A stretch of 64,000 bases of DNA from Lanius collurio. Its lineage: Eukaryota; Chordata; Aves; Passeriformes; Laniidae. The translations under genes and the position numbers were made by a program. This document shows, piece after piece, positions 36,985 through 50,199 of the stretch. A model generated the notes under the pieces. The model saw only the letters and a program-made list of their open reading frames with translations. It was not told the origin of the DNA and did not search any database. Location: NCBI GenBank assembly GCA_020086605.1, contig JACBWW010000070.1, forward strand, positions 2,294,917-2,358,916, written 5' to 3'. Position 1 is the first letter of the stretch; each line of letters begins with the position of its first letter.

Positions 36985-37680
36985 TTGAGTTTTGAGTATC
37001 ATCAAACCCAGAGATTCCTCAGCAACTCTGGGCAACCTGTTCCAGAGTATGACTGCTTAGCGTGAAAAAATGTTTCCTAATATCTAACTTATTGCAATTT
37101 TATCCACTGTTTTTTGTCCTTTTACTGTAATACTCTGAAGACCATGATTCATTTATTCTCACAAATTATTTTCAAGGAACTGAAGACAAGTTGGATCTCC
37201 CTTACTTTTCTATCCTTATATATTTTGCTTCAGGACCCTAATTGCTGTGCTGTCTCTTCATTGAATTTGCTGCTCTAGATGCATACTCACAAGTGCCAAA
37301 TAGAGAAAGATAACCTTGTTGACTTGCTGTCTAGAATCTTACTAATACCTGCCAGTTTGCTGAGTGTCTTCTTTCTTACAATGGCACACTCTGCTCATGT
37401 TCAACTTGTCTGCTAGAATGTGGAAAGCTGTTTTCTAGCAAGACTGTTTCTAGCTAGTATTGTTTCATCGAGTTATCCCATCCTTATTCCATCCCAGGTG
37501 CAAGACTTTGCATTTATCTTTCTTTAACTTCATAAGATTTCTATTCACAGTTTCTTCAGTCTCTTGTAGTCCCTTTGATTAGCAGCCTTAGTCTCTGAGA
37601 TAAGCCAGCAGATCGCCTCAATTTGGTATCATCGGTGGAATTAGATGTGACTAAGGGGTTTTTTTGCATAATTTTAGGTA
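36985..37680 (-). mobile_element. Old CR1 LINE 3'-region fragment, antisense, about 0.7 kb
   Basis: Read on the + strand, the segment follows the reverse complement of the CR1 3' region in order: GTTTTGAGTATC, CTCTGGGCAACCTGTTCCAG (about 37027-37046), GTTTCCTAATATCTAAC, and, further on, CCAGGTGCAAGACTTTGCAT (about 37494-37513), TTTAACTTCATAAGATTTCT and CAATTTGGTATCATCGGTGG. The copy is heavily substituted, which indicates an ancient insertion. The right boundary is uncertain; weak similarity fades after about 37650. Confidence 0.75.
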
Positions 37681-39210
37681 TCTACTGATGTTGAGACATC
37701 CTGGAGTATTCAAGATATCCCATTGGGTTAACAGTTATGACACACAACCTTGAGAATAGTATGTGCCCTTTGACAGTCATAAAAGCTGACGGGAGTGTGT
37801 TGCCTATGCCATGCAGAGGCTTAGATGTAAACATCTGAAGTGAGAACTATATTTAAGCAGTCCACATACACACGCTGACCTGTGAGCTCTCTATGCTGTC
37901 ATTATAACCTGCGGGGATCTGGAAATTTGTTTACTTGCCACATCTGTGTGTTTAGTGTGCAATGAGATCTTTAACACTTATCTCTTATATGAAATATCCA
38001 TGCAGAGTTAGCAGAAATAACAAAAGGCCTGCATGGCATACCTTTATAGTTCTCTAATAGCACTTGAGGTCTAACATGACATGACAAAGCATGTCAAATG
38101 GGTTGTGAACTTATCTTGAGAAAATGAGTCAAATCTGTATCAAAATGAAACTGAGGAAGTCTAAGGAATTACTTAGTTCAGTCTTTAAGGAGACCTTCAA
38201 ATTTAATCAGCTGAACAGCTTTTTAGCCTGTACAGGCTTAGTTCATTTGCCCCAAATATAGGCTCCTGGAGCCATTTATGATATGCTGGGATATCCAAGA
38301 TATACAGACAAAAATAACAGATGGGATATAAAGCAGACCTATGTCACCCTGGAGTGGCAGCTGGAGTATTTGGAAAATGACATGAGATTAACACATTTAA
38401 GCAAATTGTTTGAGTCTCACTTGGTGTATTGACCATAAATTTTACCAGTTTACTTAAACATAGGCACCCTATGCATTTGCTTGCCCCAGAATATACAAGC
38501 CATCTCACTGGTATGGTAGTTAGGCCACAAGGCTTTGAGGAGGTCTTTATAGTTTTAGAAAAGAAACTGGAGGACAGACAAAAAAACACCCAACACCAAA
38601 AATGGTACTAGTATTCTGTGTGTAGGCAGCTGAACTAAATCCTGCATAACATTCTACTTCCATATAAAAAGATGAAGTATACAGGGAAGACTAGAATGAG
38701 AATGACCCTAGTGCATATTGTATTAATGTGTTTTTCTGCTAATATATATGTAATTATGTACTGTGAGCCTTATACAACACAGAATAAACTGTACTTGGAA
38801 ACAAGGCAAGAAACGTTGAAAGGTAAAATAATGCTTATCAACCAACCCATTTGAAAGTCTACAAAATAGCACTATTTAAGCACCCCCTTTTTTTTGTTTT
38901 TCACATAAAAATTCACAGAAATAACAAATCGTTTTTTCCCTTGGTTTACTATGCAGTAGAATGATGAAACCTTTAAGACTTTTCTGAAATGATACCACTA
39001 ACAGAGATAGCAGGTGTGGTTTACAAGAGCGTAAATCTTCCATCTGCTACATATACAAGTGTCTCCGCCTTCACATTTCTGCTAAAGAAGATCCCAAACT
39101 CACTTCTTGGAACACTAAAACGGTGGGCTGGATACACTAGAAGAAGAAAAAATTGTTCTTTACAAAGAAATAGTTGTTGAAAATTCATAACTTGATTTTT
39201 TTTCCTTCAG

Positions 39211-39249
39211 GGGGTCACTGCTGGAAACCAGGGAACAAGTGAAAGAAAG
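39211..39249 (+). other. Candidate 39-nt exon with splice-like borders
   Basis: GATTTTTTTTCCTTCAG precedes the segment and AAAG|GTATAA follows it, so both an acceptor with a good pyrimidine tract and an acceptable donor are present. The length is 39 nt, a multiple of three. Two of its three reading frames are open; one gives a Leu-Leu-Glu-Thr-Arg-Glu-Gln-Val-Lys-Glu string, charged and helix-like, as in coiled coils. No gene is identified and no second exon is seen in the window. This may be a microexon of a large gene or a chance arrangement. Confidence 0.22.
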
Positions 39250-39481
39250 GTATAAAATTCTAGTTCTATATTTATATTAACCAATATTGTAATTCCTACC
39301 ATAATTTCTCCCCGCCAAATCATATATTCTTATTTGCAAATGTTCATAATCTATGTTTATCGAGCTCATTGTTTTCTTATAATTGCTGCCTTCAAGTTTA
39401 CTAACAGTAGAATAGTACCCTAATTACTTGGTTAGAAATTATAATCAAATAGCTTTGAATTGCAAATGTATTTTTATATAT

Positions 39482-39548
39482 TAAAAAAAAAACAAAAAAA
39501 ACCAAAACAAAACAAAACAAAAAAAAAACCAAAAAACCAAAACAACAA
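39482..39548. repeat. A-rich tract with C interruptions
   Basis: About 67 bases made only of A with single or double C and ending in AACAACAAG; includes repeated CAAAA units. Confidence 0.88.
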
Positions 39549-42500
39549 GAATTTTAACTTGGAAAAAAAAAAGATCAGATTTTTGGGTACAGTGCTTAAA
39601 TAATTCATCAAAAATAAAATGGAGACAACAGGTGACATCAAAAAGAACCATGACGGTTCATTAGTCTTGATGGTATATCACACAATGAAAGAATGTCAAG
39701 ATATTCAATAATTCTGAAAGTAAAGATGATTTTAAATGTAAGCTCTATGTTTTGAAGCAGGTGTGTTTAGACAGAGTTGAACAGCAAAAGGAAGTATAGC
39801 TTTGCTTGTTGTGGTATATATATACGTCTGTGTGTATGTCTGACGTGTATCTAAATTAACATCTCTGAAGCTGTTTGAAAGTGGTACACTTTAAAGAAGT
39901 ATGCAGAGGTAGGTTTTAGTTTAATTGACTGTTCAGAGAATTGAGTGAAGCTCAAAGTTAAGAGCAAATGAAAGTCAGGGAAAACTACCTCAGAGGAGAG
40001 CTTTTGAGCACATTTTTCCTGTTTTACAGAAAACGTTGTGGTCTGTTAAGGATAGTTTGCACTGACTATTATCACTATGTGAGCTTGCACTAAATAATTT
40101 TTGAGGAATCTGGATTTATTCTGTATCTCAGATTTCCTACATTGGTATGTGGTTCAGAGATCTGGCATACTGTCTCCAGCATCTGTTGTACCTTTCACTC
40201 CCAGCCCAGCATTTGAGTTGGATATCTTAGTTTGAAGGATGATTCTTGCAGCATTCCCTCCCCTCATTTTTTTTCTTTCTTTTCCTCAAGCAGAACAACC
40301 AACTTTGTTTTAAATTTGCATAGGTTCCAAATACATTCTGGTTTACTTTGTTTTGGCTTGTTCTGTTAGATGCCTGTCCAACTAAAGGAAATTTGTCTTC
40401 TGCCCCCAAGATGTTGCTTTGTCCTATGTTAATCCTGTCATTTTGCCTGTAGAACATTATGCCACAACTTGGTGCATAAAGTCTCAGTAACCTTTAAAGA
40501 TGACTGTAGCACAGGAATCAAACTTGAGAATTGAATTGGATTTTTCATGGCTTAAAGTCTGAGGAGTCTCATCTGTGGAAGACCAGCTACTACAAGACAC
40601 ACATAAGTTCTAGCTGGCATATAAAAACACTACGCATGTCTAAACACCACATGTAATTTTAGCATAAAATGAAATACAGATATCCATGAGAAAAAATCTA
40701 CAATTTAAAGAAAGAAAAATATATTGATTTTTGTTATCAGAGTTGTTTATATAATCTAAAATTCTTGAGCAGAAATTCTTATAGGACAGTTCAGTCTGTC
40801 TTCCAAGAATATTGGAACAATTAACAGTAAACAGACATCGTAAAATGACAAACAGCCCAGAAGATAACATTGTAAGCTTTATATTTCTGCTTTTCAGAGA
40901 TTTTTCACAACTTGTTTAGTTTTGAGCCTTTGTATGTTTCTTCTGTATCTCCTAAATAGTTTACTATCATATACAAATTTTAATACTGTCCTTTTATGTC
41001 ACCCATCTATGGGACAACCTGTCTGAAAGTGAAATAAATATATCCTTAGGAGTATTGATTATCCATGGACGCATATAACGACTAGAGTTTTTAGGATGTC
41101 ATTTAGTGTGGTGGAAAAATAGTGAGATGGTTTCAGAGTCCTCTGTTTTAAGTAAGTAGGTCCTCTACACTTTGTGCAGAAGAATATAAAGATCTTCATA
41201 AGAGTAATGCTTTATATTAATTTAATATCAGTGCATAATTCCATCCACATTTATAAATAGTAAATAAAACTACAATTGTAAGTGAAATATAACTTCTTCA
41301 ATATCTACAATTTCAACTCCTCGATGATGCCCTACAACAATAGCAATTTATTTCTGAACTCCTGTTTAACACAAGAACATTGTGACAAGATTTGTCCAAT
41401 AATGTATGACTTTTCCTTTGTTATAGAAGAAAATGTCATGTTTTGCTTTCAATCTCAGAGTAATAATCTTATATCTGAGGTCAGGGACTGCATTTTCAAA
41501 CCATCATATTTTAGTTTGAACTACTGACAAGCTGATATATGAAAAGTGTGAAAAAGTCTTTCAACAAAAAGTGGATCCAAAGGACATTTAAAAGTAACCT
41601 TAAAGTCAGTAACTGATTGTAAGCTTATGATATTGGAACTGCTCACAGCTATCTCCTAAAAGACGTCTGTAAATTTCTCATACATTTCATAGCAGCCTAA
41701 GTAATGCAGGCTAACCCAATTTTTGCAGTATCACACTTGTCAAGGCATCCAGATGATCTGTGCAATCATATGGATTTATGATCCAAGAAAAGTAGAAATT
41801 CCATGAGGGGATGATAATAGAGAGAAGCACTGAAAGAAATACCAGTTCCACACAGAAAATAAGAATCAGTTTCTGATAAGTACTTTCAGTTCAGATATGT
41901 TCATATTTTCAGAACTATTCCTTTTATAGTGTGGATCTTATGAAACCTCCTAAAATAGTTATAAAATAAATGTTGTTTTTCCATTAAACAACAAACTCAA
42001 CCTAATGGAAGAATAGAGCTCATTTTTACTCCTGGGATTTTACTTACTTAAGGAAACTGTGGCAGTTTGCTTCAGCTCACCATGCAGTGCAAATTCACTG
42101 GCTAAGCGCTGGATCAAAGAACTACAGTACTGTTCACAGTGCTATGAGCTACAATCTGACTTCCAGAAGCATGAAAGAAAATGGAAGGGAAAAGCAAAGA
42201 AGTAAAAGACAAATTGCTTAAGGTTATAGCATAGTGGCAAAGCACACTGATATATAGAAAAAAGAAAACAATAAAGTTACCGTATAACTCTCTGCTAGTA
42301 CTTTTCATTCCAATGGGGGAAAAACATTTTAAAAAAATGATCCAAATATATGTTAAAACAGCAATATTGGTAACGGAGAGAAAAGATTAGGAAGTATCTG
42401 GGAGATTGGACTACTTACTAAAAATATTTTCTGTAAATTTGAAAACCCATTTCTATGAACTTCAGAGAACCCAGGAAAAAGTCCTGGCAGGTGATTGCTG

Positions 42501-42971
42501 TAACAACCCAGTAGCAGAATGTTTTGAGTCAGTAATAAAGAAGCTTGTCTTTTGCCTCTTTGGGCATTTTTAGACAGCAAATTATATTTCTCACATCAAG
42601 TTCCAGTCTAAAGTTAAAATATTTATCTTACACCATTTTTATTTGGACATTCTTTTTCCAGTAGGAAAAATGCAGTCATTTGCAGGTTTGATGAGCAGAC
42701 CTTCCCTATAATGCCTCAGCATCTATTTTTAAGGTGGTTATTTTATACTAGGCTCTTCACTGTTACATGGCTAAACTCAGATGAGAATTTCAGCCTGCAA
42801 CATTGTTTTTCCTTCTTAATTGTAAAAAGGAGAATAAAAAGTCTAAATATATGGTTATATGACTCAGTTCAAGGAAATTTTTTTGGTTCTAATAGTAAAA
42901 ATACAAAATCTTGTGGAATGCAAGAGAATATCTATGTGCTAGAACTGTTTAAGAGTGGCAACTCCATGGTT

Positions 42972-42986
42972 ATGATGATGATGATG
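42972..42986. repeat. (ATG)5 trinucleotide repeat
   Basis: Five ATG units inside a 109-codon frame, where they read as a Met run. Confidence 0.8.
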
Positions 42987-43560
42987 ACCATACAAACGAC
43001 AGCCCTTCTTGCCCAAAATATTTCACACTCTTTTACCTAGAAGAAGATATTGAGAAACTCTGCATTATAGAATAGTGAGACAGCTGACATCTTGTGGCTT
43101 TTCATAGTCTGATAAAAACTTCTCTTCCTCTGTGGTACTACCCTCATGTTTTAGCCAGAACATCAACTTGGAGTCTAACCGTGATACTGTGATGCTACTG
43201 TGCAATCTCCTAGTGAAATTGCTACATCAACTATCACTTGCTGGGTGTTGCGGGTATAACGTTCTCTAAATCTGGGTGTACAATGGAAAAAATATGCAGC
43301 TTAAAAGAAAAAAGCACATGGGAATAAACTATGTAGTCAGAAAAAAAGAAGAAGAGTATTTTCTAGCTTGCAGGTATATTGAAACAGAAACTTAATAACT
43401 ACAAGTAAAGCAGAAAATTAGAAACTATAAGTAATGTAGGAATTACAAGTAAAATGATACATAATTGAGTTGTGTCCCACAGGGAGACCTTCACCTCAAA
43501 ATTCGTCCTTGAAGAGATGAAATACTTGCTACAAAATTATGTCAATGCTGTTTATATTAC

Positions 43561-43702
43561 TAAATTTGAAAAAGAGAAAAGATCAAAAAGATAAAGGTAA
43601 GATAAAGATAAATGATAAAGATATACATAGTAAAAGAAGAAACAAAAGAAGAGAATAGAAAAATAAAAGAAAAAAGAAGGAGAGGAGGGGAGGGAAGAAG
43701 TT
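43561..43702. repeat. Purine-rich low-complexity tract
   Basis: The + strand is almost all A and G, moving from GATAAA-like units to AGAAGGAGAGGAGGGGAGGG, and is followed by GTTTTGTGTGGG and a T-rich run. Homopurine stretches can adopt triplex structures, but this one is interrupted. Confidence 0.75.
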
Positions 43703-45485
43703 TTGTGTGGGAGAAGTTGATTTTTTTTTTTTTGTTTTTGTTTCACCATTCTACTCTGTTTCAAATTAATAATAAATGAAATTAATATTCCTTAAGTCCT
43801 GTTAGAGTAACTGGCAAGTCATGTCCCTTTCTTTATCTCAACCCATCAGCTTTTTCAGCTTATTTTCTCCCCTTGTCATGTTGAGGAGCAAAGAAGAAGA
43901 GAGCAGCTGAGTAAGGGTCAGGCAGGGGGGCAAGATCACTCCAATGTGGTGATGAAACATGGTAGCCCAGTATGAGAATTTGCACACTGACCTTCTCTTG
44001 TTTAAAAGTAATGGTAAACCCAAAGATAGAAGGTGTAGGGAAAAAGTATGAATCACTTTGTCAAGGTCTGAAGAGATGAATCTTTTGGTGAAACCTCAGA
44101 CCTAAACTGTGGAATGAAAAAAAATATTTTTAGGAAGCTACAATTGTATTCTGTTAAGGAATGGACATCTACTTTTGTGGATTCAGAAAATGTTATGGTC
44201 ACTTAGCCTGACCACTCGTGTAAAATAGGCCGTAATATCTAATTCAGTGACTTCTGCAATTGGTCTTTAGCCTAGAAATCCTGTCTTGACTTTTTGTGAT
44301 TTAGATCTACTATTGACTATTGTGTTTATAGGCTAGCTTTTATTTTCGTTAAATATTAGCTGGTGAGTTGAAAATTTTGGAAATTATTCCTTTAAACCTC
44401 ACATATCACTGTCTCTTTTTATAAGTTTTGGATGATTAGTTCCTTGATGTCATGGAGATAGCTGTCTGTATGTTGCTTTTGACCCTATTCTTACTTGTAG
44501 TCTCTTGGTAATGTACAGGAAAAAAATAGCAATTTTGTTGCTTCATTCCAATCAATCCAGATATTGGTGCCTGATTTAATCTACCATTAAAAATGTCATC
44601 CTGTAAAAGTACAAGCACTTTTTACATTACTGTGGAACTTGAAATACTGGAGTCACTTTTAGCTGCTCTAACTCATTATTTTAAAAGGGTATATTATGTA
44701 GTAGAGTGAGGTAAGAGATGGTAACATTTTCTAATACATCAAATATATACACTAAACCTATAATGGCTAAGGAGTGCAGATCCACTGCTTTTGACAGAAG
44801 ATCTGCCAAATTTACTGAATATGCATAATTTCTGATACTATTAAAATAATCTGTCCCCAACTACAGTCTGAATAAGTCTTCATTTGATAAAAACAGTAGC
44901 TCAGTACCATGCCATTTTTGAATTTCTAATCCCAGTATTTCTTGTTTGTGTAAAGAAATTTTAGTGCATAGATGAGGGACATAAAAGAATAAGGCAAATT
45001 AAAAACACAATTCCCATATCCCAATTCTTCATAGCAGAATTTGAGCAGCCCTGTGCATGCACATACACCCACAGAGAAGGCTGTGGGTGGTAAATTCATT
45101 GACGAGCAGTTAAAAATAAAAAGCAAAGCCCAATTGGTTAATTGCTCATGTTGCCTGCTTTCACAGTTGGCATATTCTCAAATGAAAATGAAGTACTCTT
45201 TTCCAACATGAACTTTTAAGACAACGGAAATTTTGAGCTGTTTACAAAGCATTTCCTGAAATTTTACAACTAGAATATCTTTAACTTTCACTTGTAACAT
45301 AGAAGAGAACCAGAAGAACAATAAAAGTAATCATCAGTTCTAAAATTTTAAGTGGATGTATAAGTATAAACTTTTTGTTGTCAGTGTGTCAGTACAATGA
45401 CACCTATGGAAATCAGGTAAGTTTAATTTGTTATGTGATACAGTAGGATGAAAATCTTAAATTTTTTCACTGCTTTCCACTGAGC

Positions 45486-45621
45486 AGATATTTATTTCAG
45501 GTGATTAGAGCGTTGTGCTAATAACGTCAAGGTTATGAGTTTGATCCCTGTAAGAGCCATTCATTTATGAGCTGGACATGATGATCCATGTGGGTCCCTT
45601 CCGACTAAGAATATTCTGTTC
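45486..45621 (+). mobile_element. SINE with tRNA-Ile-like head and CR1-like tail
   Basis: The head (about 45486-45559) aligns with tRNA-Ile: TTATTTCAGGTGATTAGAGCG covers the A-box region, GTGCTAATAACG the anticodon stem-loop (AAT anticodon), and AAGGTTATGAGTTTGATCC the B-box region, ending in a GCCA-like acceptor. It has several substitutions from a functional tRNA, so it is a retroposon head and not a tRNA gene. The tail (AGCTGGACATGATGATCC, GTGGGTCCCTTCCGACT, AATATTCTGTTC) is the typical CR1 3' end. This tRNA/CR1 chimaera is the design of the passerine SINE that I recall from zebra finch (TguSINE1), thought to be mobilised by CR1 enzymes. The copy is decayed but complete in outline. Confidence 0.85.
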
Positions 45622-48011
45622 TTTGTCTAGCCAAAAGTAAATTCACACCTTCTATGATGAGAGCAGCTGTAATTCTTAAAAGGTCCAGCTGGTGAGTAGA
45701 CCAAAACTATTCCCTCAATCAACACTACTTTCTCAATTGAGTGCCATTATTGGTAAGAGCAGCTCTCACTTGGTATGCAGCTGGTAAATTATATACTCCA
45801 AGTACTTCTTTTTCTCCATTGATTGTAATCAAATCTTTGAATGACACAGTCAGATTTCTTAGTCGACATTGTTGATTTCAACAGCTAGATAAGACAAATC
45901 CCCTGGCCGTACTGATCCACAAATTCTTGGAAGGCATTAATAACAATTTAGTTGTACAGAAGATGTAGAAAACATCTTGAGAATGTGATTCTAATTAACA
46001 GATTTTATTCTAATTAATAGAGAACTGATTGGGAATATGGATGAGGGACCTACTTAGAAAGACTAAGTATGAAATGGTTACATTTATAGTCTTCAAAACA
46101 GGAAAGCAGAAATACAATAGAACCACAACAGGAAGGCAAACCTTAAGAGAAATAGGAATTTTTATGAAAAGATTTGCCAGAAACTGTGAACTCTGTGAAT
46201 ACATTATGAAGTTTCATGAGCAATAAACCTGGCTAAACTACATGATCTTGAACAAAAGAGGAAAACATTCAGAAACTCTGTGGAAACTGTACACCTGAAG
46301 AGCAGACAAAATAGTTAGTAATGACTACATCTACTTGATGGAAAACCTTATTTCTTGGAGTCCCTTCTAAACAGTGGCAAAGTGTCATCTTATATGAATA
46401 CCATAGGTAGATCAAATGATTTTTTGTTCTCCAATTCCTTTTGTTGTCATTGTTGTTCTTTTAACTTGCCCTCTCACCTCCAGGCATGTTGTGATGCAGT
46501 TTAATAAATCAAAAATATCCTGAGGATCAAACCAAAACTGGTTTCCGTTTGTTGGTTTCTTCTTTTTTTAACCTTCCTCTCAGATTTTACTGATTTACTG
46601 CAATATAATTGGACAGTTTAAATTAATTGGTGAAAACAGATGTTGAAAATTCTTGCTGTGGACTCCTTATGAACGTTTTTCCCCCAAGCCAGTTATTTTT
46701 AATTATATATTTAAATAGTAGGGATGTATTTTCTACCTAGTATTTGATTCAGCATATTGCACCCTAAATTCTGCTTTCTCATTAGCTGTATGTGTTTTTG
46801 CTATGTAGGAAAAATACAGAATGAAAAATCAGCAATGTCTGTAGCTCCCAGTCTTTAGAAAATAATTTTGTTTCCTTCCTCCTTCCTTTTATTGAATCTT
46901 ATGGTGGAAGTGGCCAGCTATACAAAGATGAAAGTGCTGGTGGCAAACAATGACACCAGCACCTGTGCAGAACTGCAGCTTACAGGCAACTCAAAAACAG
47001 CTGCAACAATAAGCAGCAGCCAAAGTTTGGGGTGTCACTGAGCACACAGAAGTGAGGACAGTTGGATTAGTGAGGTAAGCAAACACCTTCATAGGCCTCC
47101 AAACAATTCAGAACTGTTAGGACTATCTAATAATGAATTATAAACATCTATTTTCAGGGATGAATTACCTATTTGCCAAAGTGTTTAGAAGTGATAACAT
47201 ATATTTATTTGTGTTTTTTATGAAAGATGCCTGTCCATCATTTTTTACTCATCAAAACAGTTATATTTTTTAACTGTTTCTTTTTGAATGAAAACTATTT
47301 TTGTCTAAAATAAGGGTCTTTTGTTTTCCCTCCATCTATAATAATACAAGAAAAGTAAGAAAAGTAACAGACTGCATTTAATTATTCCTTCATTAATGGA
47401 AGAATTTAGAATATATTTAATGAAATGTAAGCAGAAGTACCTATCAGTAATCTGATGCTTTCAACCAAAACCAAGAACATCCCTCTTTTCTAGGCAATAT
47501 GGCCAAAGATTTGCATTACATCTGTACTCTGCATGACTCAAATGGATTTGGAATGGTGAAAGCACAGCTGAGAGATAGTGCAAGGGGTTGAACTTGAATT
47601 ATGTAGACAGGAAGTTCGGGCAGATATTTGAACATAGTATCTTTTATTGTTGAATACTGATACTGGAATTCTATGCATTTCATTTTCTGAATGAAATATT
47701 GGGTTGTGTTTTTTGGGGTTTTTTTTTAAGTTTCTAGGAAAATGGAATTGTAGTTCAATCAGCACTACTTTCTGGTGCCATTTTGGTAATAATTCCCAAA
47801 TCTTGATTTTTTACTTTTCTTTTAGAGGCCAACTGAAACTTTTATTGAATACATACACTCCTATTTGAGTTCCAGAAGTGTTTTCAATCATTCTGAGGAC
47901 ATTATATATATCTGCCAACGCATGAGCTCATGATTGCTAAGTGCCTTTTGCTACAGGTGTTGAAATCAGCAATGGAGATTTCTAAACTTTCTTGAAATGG
48001 TTACTCATACC

Positions 48012-48028
48012 AAAAAAAAAAAAAAAAA
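48012..48028. repeat. A17 homopolymer
   Basis: Seventeen consecutive A. Confidence 0.85.
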
Positions 48029-49078
48029 GGTGAAATGCAGCTATCTACAGAATCAGTAAATTTCTTTTTTCCTTGTATTTTTTCTCTGTCTTTACAATTG
48101 TTTGGCCTCTGGTCCTACTGTATTTTCACTGCCTATGCATTTGATAGCTATAAAATATTTAATGCCAGAGAAGAAAAGGAAAAAAAAACAACAAACACTT
48201 TCTGTCCTAATTTATGTTCTAGTACTGTCACTAACTCTTACAAAAGAAGCATCTTACAATCTGTAGAGGATAAACAGTCTAAGTTAACCTTTAAATACTT
48301 TAGATAGTTGCTGCCTTCTGTTTCAGTGAAACATACTGAAGGAAACTTCCTTACAAACTGTTCTTGAAATTTACACAGGATAATGTGTCCCTTAACAAGC
48401 CAAACTAAACCTACAATGACTGAAAAACTTCTATTGTTGAAAATATTATCAGATCTTAAGCAAAGATGGATTGAGAGTTTAATTACAGCAACCTTTGAGT
48501 GTCATAGACATCACTGTTCTCTCAGAGCTGGATAAACAACAACAAAAATATCCATCAGGAACTAGTTTGACAGATCTATATCAGTTGTGATTGCAACAAG
48601 ATGTTATTTCATTTATGTCACCCAAACATCAAAAAAAAATTGCGCTATCTTTACTACTGTAAGGATGTATCTTCTTAGATATCCAGTGATGTTTTTCAAT
48701 TACAGACGAAAAAAATATCAATACTCAAAGGCCTAATTAATATTTTAGTTTACTTAAAATTATGTTCCAAATACTTGCTTTTTGGTGTATATGTGGAAGC
48801 AACATACACACCCCTGAATTCTCCTTTGAGCATCCCCACTGCTGAGATGTTGCATCTTGTTTTTCTTCAATAACATTCCAGTAATAAATTAATGGTCATG
48901 TATACAGAATTGCAGGATATTGTCATGTATTTCTCTAATGTAGAGCTAAATGCTTTGTTAAGATTGAAATGAATCTTACTATGGTGATTATGATAAAAAC
49001 ATTACATAATATTCTGTTTGCTTTGATGTTTTCTCTACCAAATAAAAAACCCTCTGTTTTTACTAAAATGTAAAATAA

Positions 49079-49080
<2 letters not shown>

Positions 49081-49124
<44 letters not shown>
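49081..49124. repeat. (AGAT)11 tetranucleotide microsatellite
   Basis: Eleven perfect AGAT units (44 bp) preceded by AAAT. The minus-strand reading gives a Tyr-Leu-Ser-Ile repeat in a 111-codon frame (48935-49270), which is an artefact of the array. Confidence 0.95.
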
Positions 49125-50199
49125 GCTAAGATAATTACATATTTTATAATGGGACATATCTTTTCAAAAACCATAGGTAGTGAATAATAACCTATACAGG
49201 CATCACTGTACCACGGTGGAGCAAAACAATAACTGTTGTGAAGAAAAGCACTCAATAAAGTAAATATCATTCTACTGAGTTTATGGAATAGTTATGTATC
49301 ATTTCACAGCACATGTCACTTTAATTGTCCTCCAAATAATATGCAACACATACCATCTTGTACATGACATTACATATTTCTAGGTCCTGCTTAGATATAC
49401 TTGGGTCCTACTTTATTCCCAGAATCAGTGGGGATTTGCACTTCCCTTCAGCTTCTAAAGTAACTTGCAATAATTAGGAAATGTTTAAATGGGTGAATGC
49501 AGACAGGCTGAATTTATTCCAGCAGTGCTAAGAGGTGGCTTTGTGAGCCAGCTGTGTTGGGGAAGCCAGTTACTTTGATGTGGCACTGTGCGTGAGCTCA
49601 AATATCCGACTGTACAGGATAACTTTGGCTCAGAAATGTTTAAGTGTCATCAGTACTTTTATTTGTACACAGAGTGACTTAGAATCAGGATGAAATATAT
49701 GATTTCTGAGGGAAATATGAGGCCAATCATATTTTCCTCATGTTAGTAAAAATTCAAAATACATTTGTTGATTTATGCCATTCATGGTAATGTAAACTTA
49801 GCAGAAGGAAGACAAAGTTCCCACTCTAGCTTCTACTCTAACACTTGGAAAATTCCTTAATCTAGAAAACACACTGAAATTGTATGCAAATATGACAAAA
49901 ACGTGTCTGATTTTGTTGCTAAGCAGAAGGGGGGCTGATTGTTTCATGTTCCGCATATAAACTTGGAAAAAAATACCATTCTGCACTTCTCAGACATTTT
50001 ATTTCTAAATGCAGATATTTTGTAAAGTTCATAATTTTAAGACTTTGATATTTTCATTTTGCTATCTCATTTTAAAAGATCATAGAGGAAGGACTTGACA
50101 TAATTATTACATCTCCCTTGTGTTTTATGGATAAGACTTATATAGCCAGGTGCTTCTAGTAACCACTTTTAATCATTCGTTTATAAAAAGGCAATTATA

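Larger units (their letters stand above)
37681..45485. other. Long non-coding stretch with simple repeats
   Basis: No recognised gene. Contains an A/C-rich tract at 39482-39548, a possible 39-nt exon at 39211-39249, a short ATG triplet repeat at 42972-42986 and a purine-rich tract at 43561-43702. Confidence 0.55.

Noticed and set aside
45486..45559. Functional tRNA-Ile gene
   Set aside because: Substitutions in the acceptor and D-arm regions and a direct CR1 tail show that it is a SINE head.
48935..49270. 111-codon minus-strand frame with Tyr-Leu-Ser-Ile repeats
   Set aside because: The repeated residues are the translation of the (AGAT)11 array.
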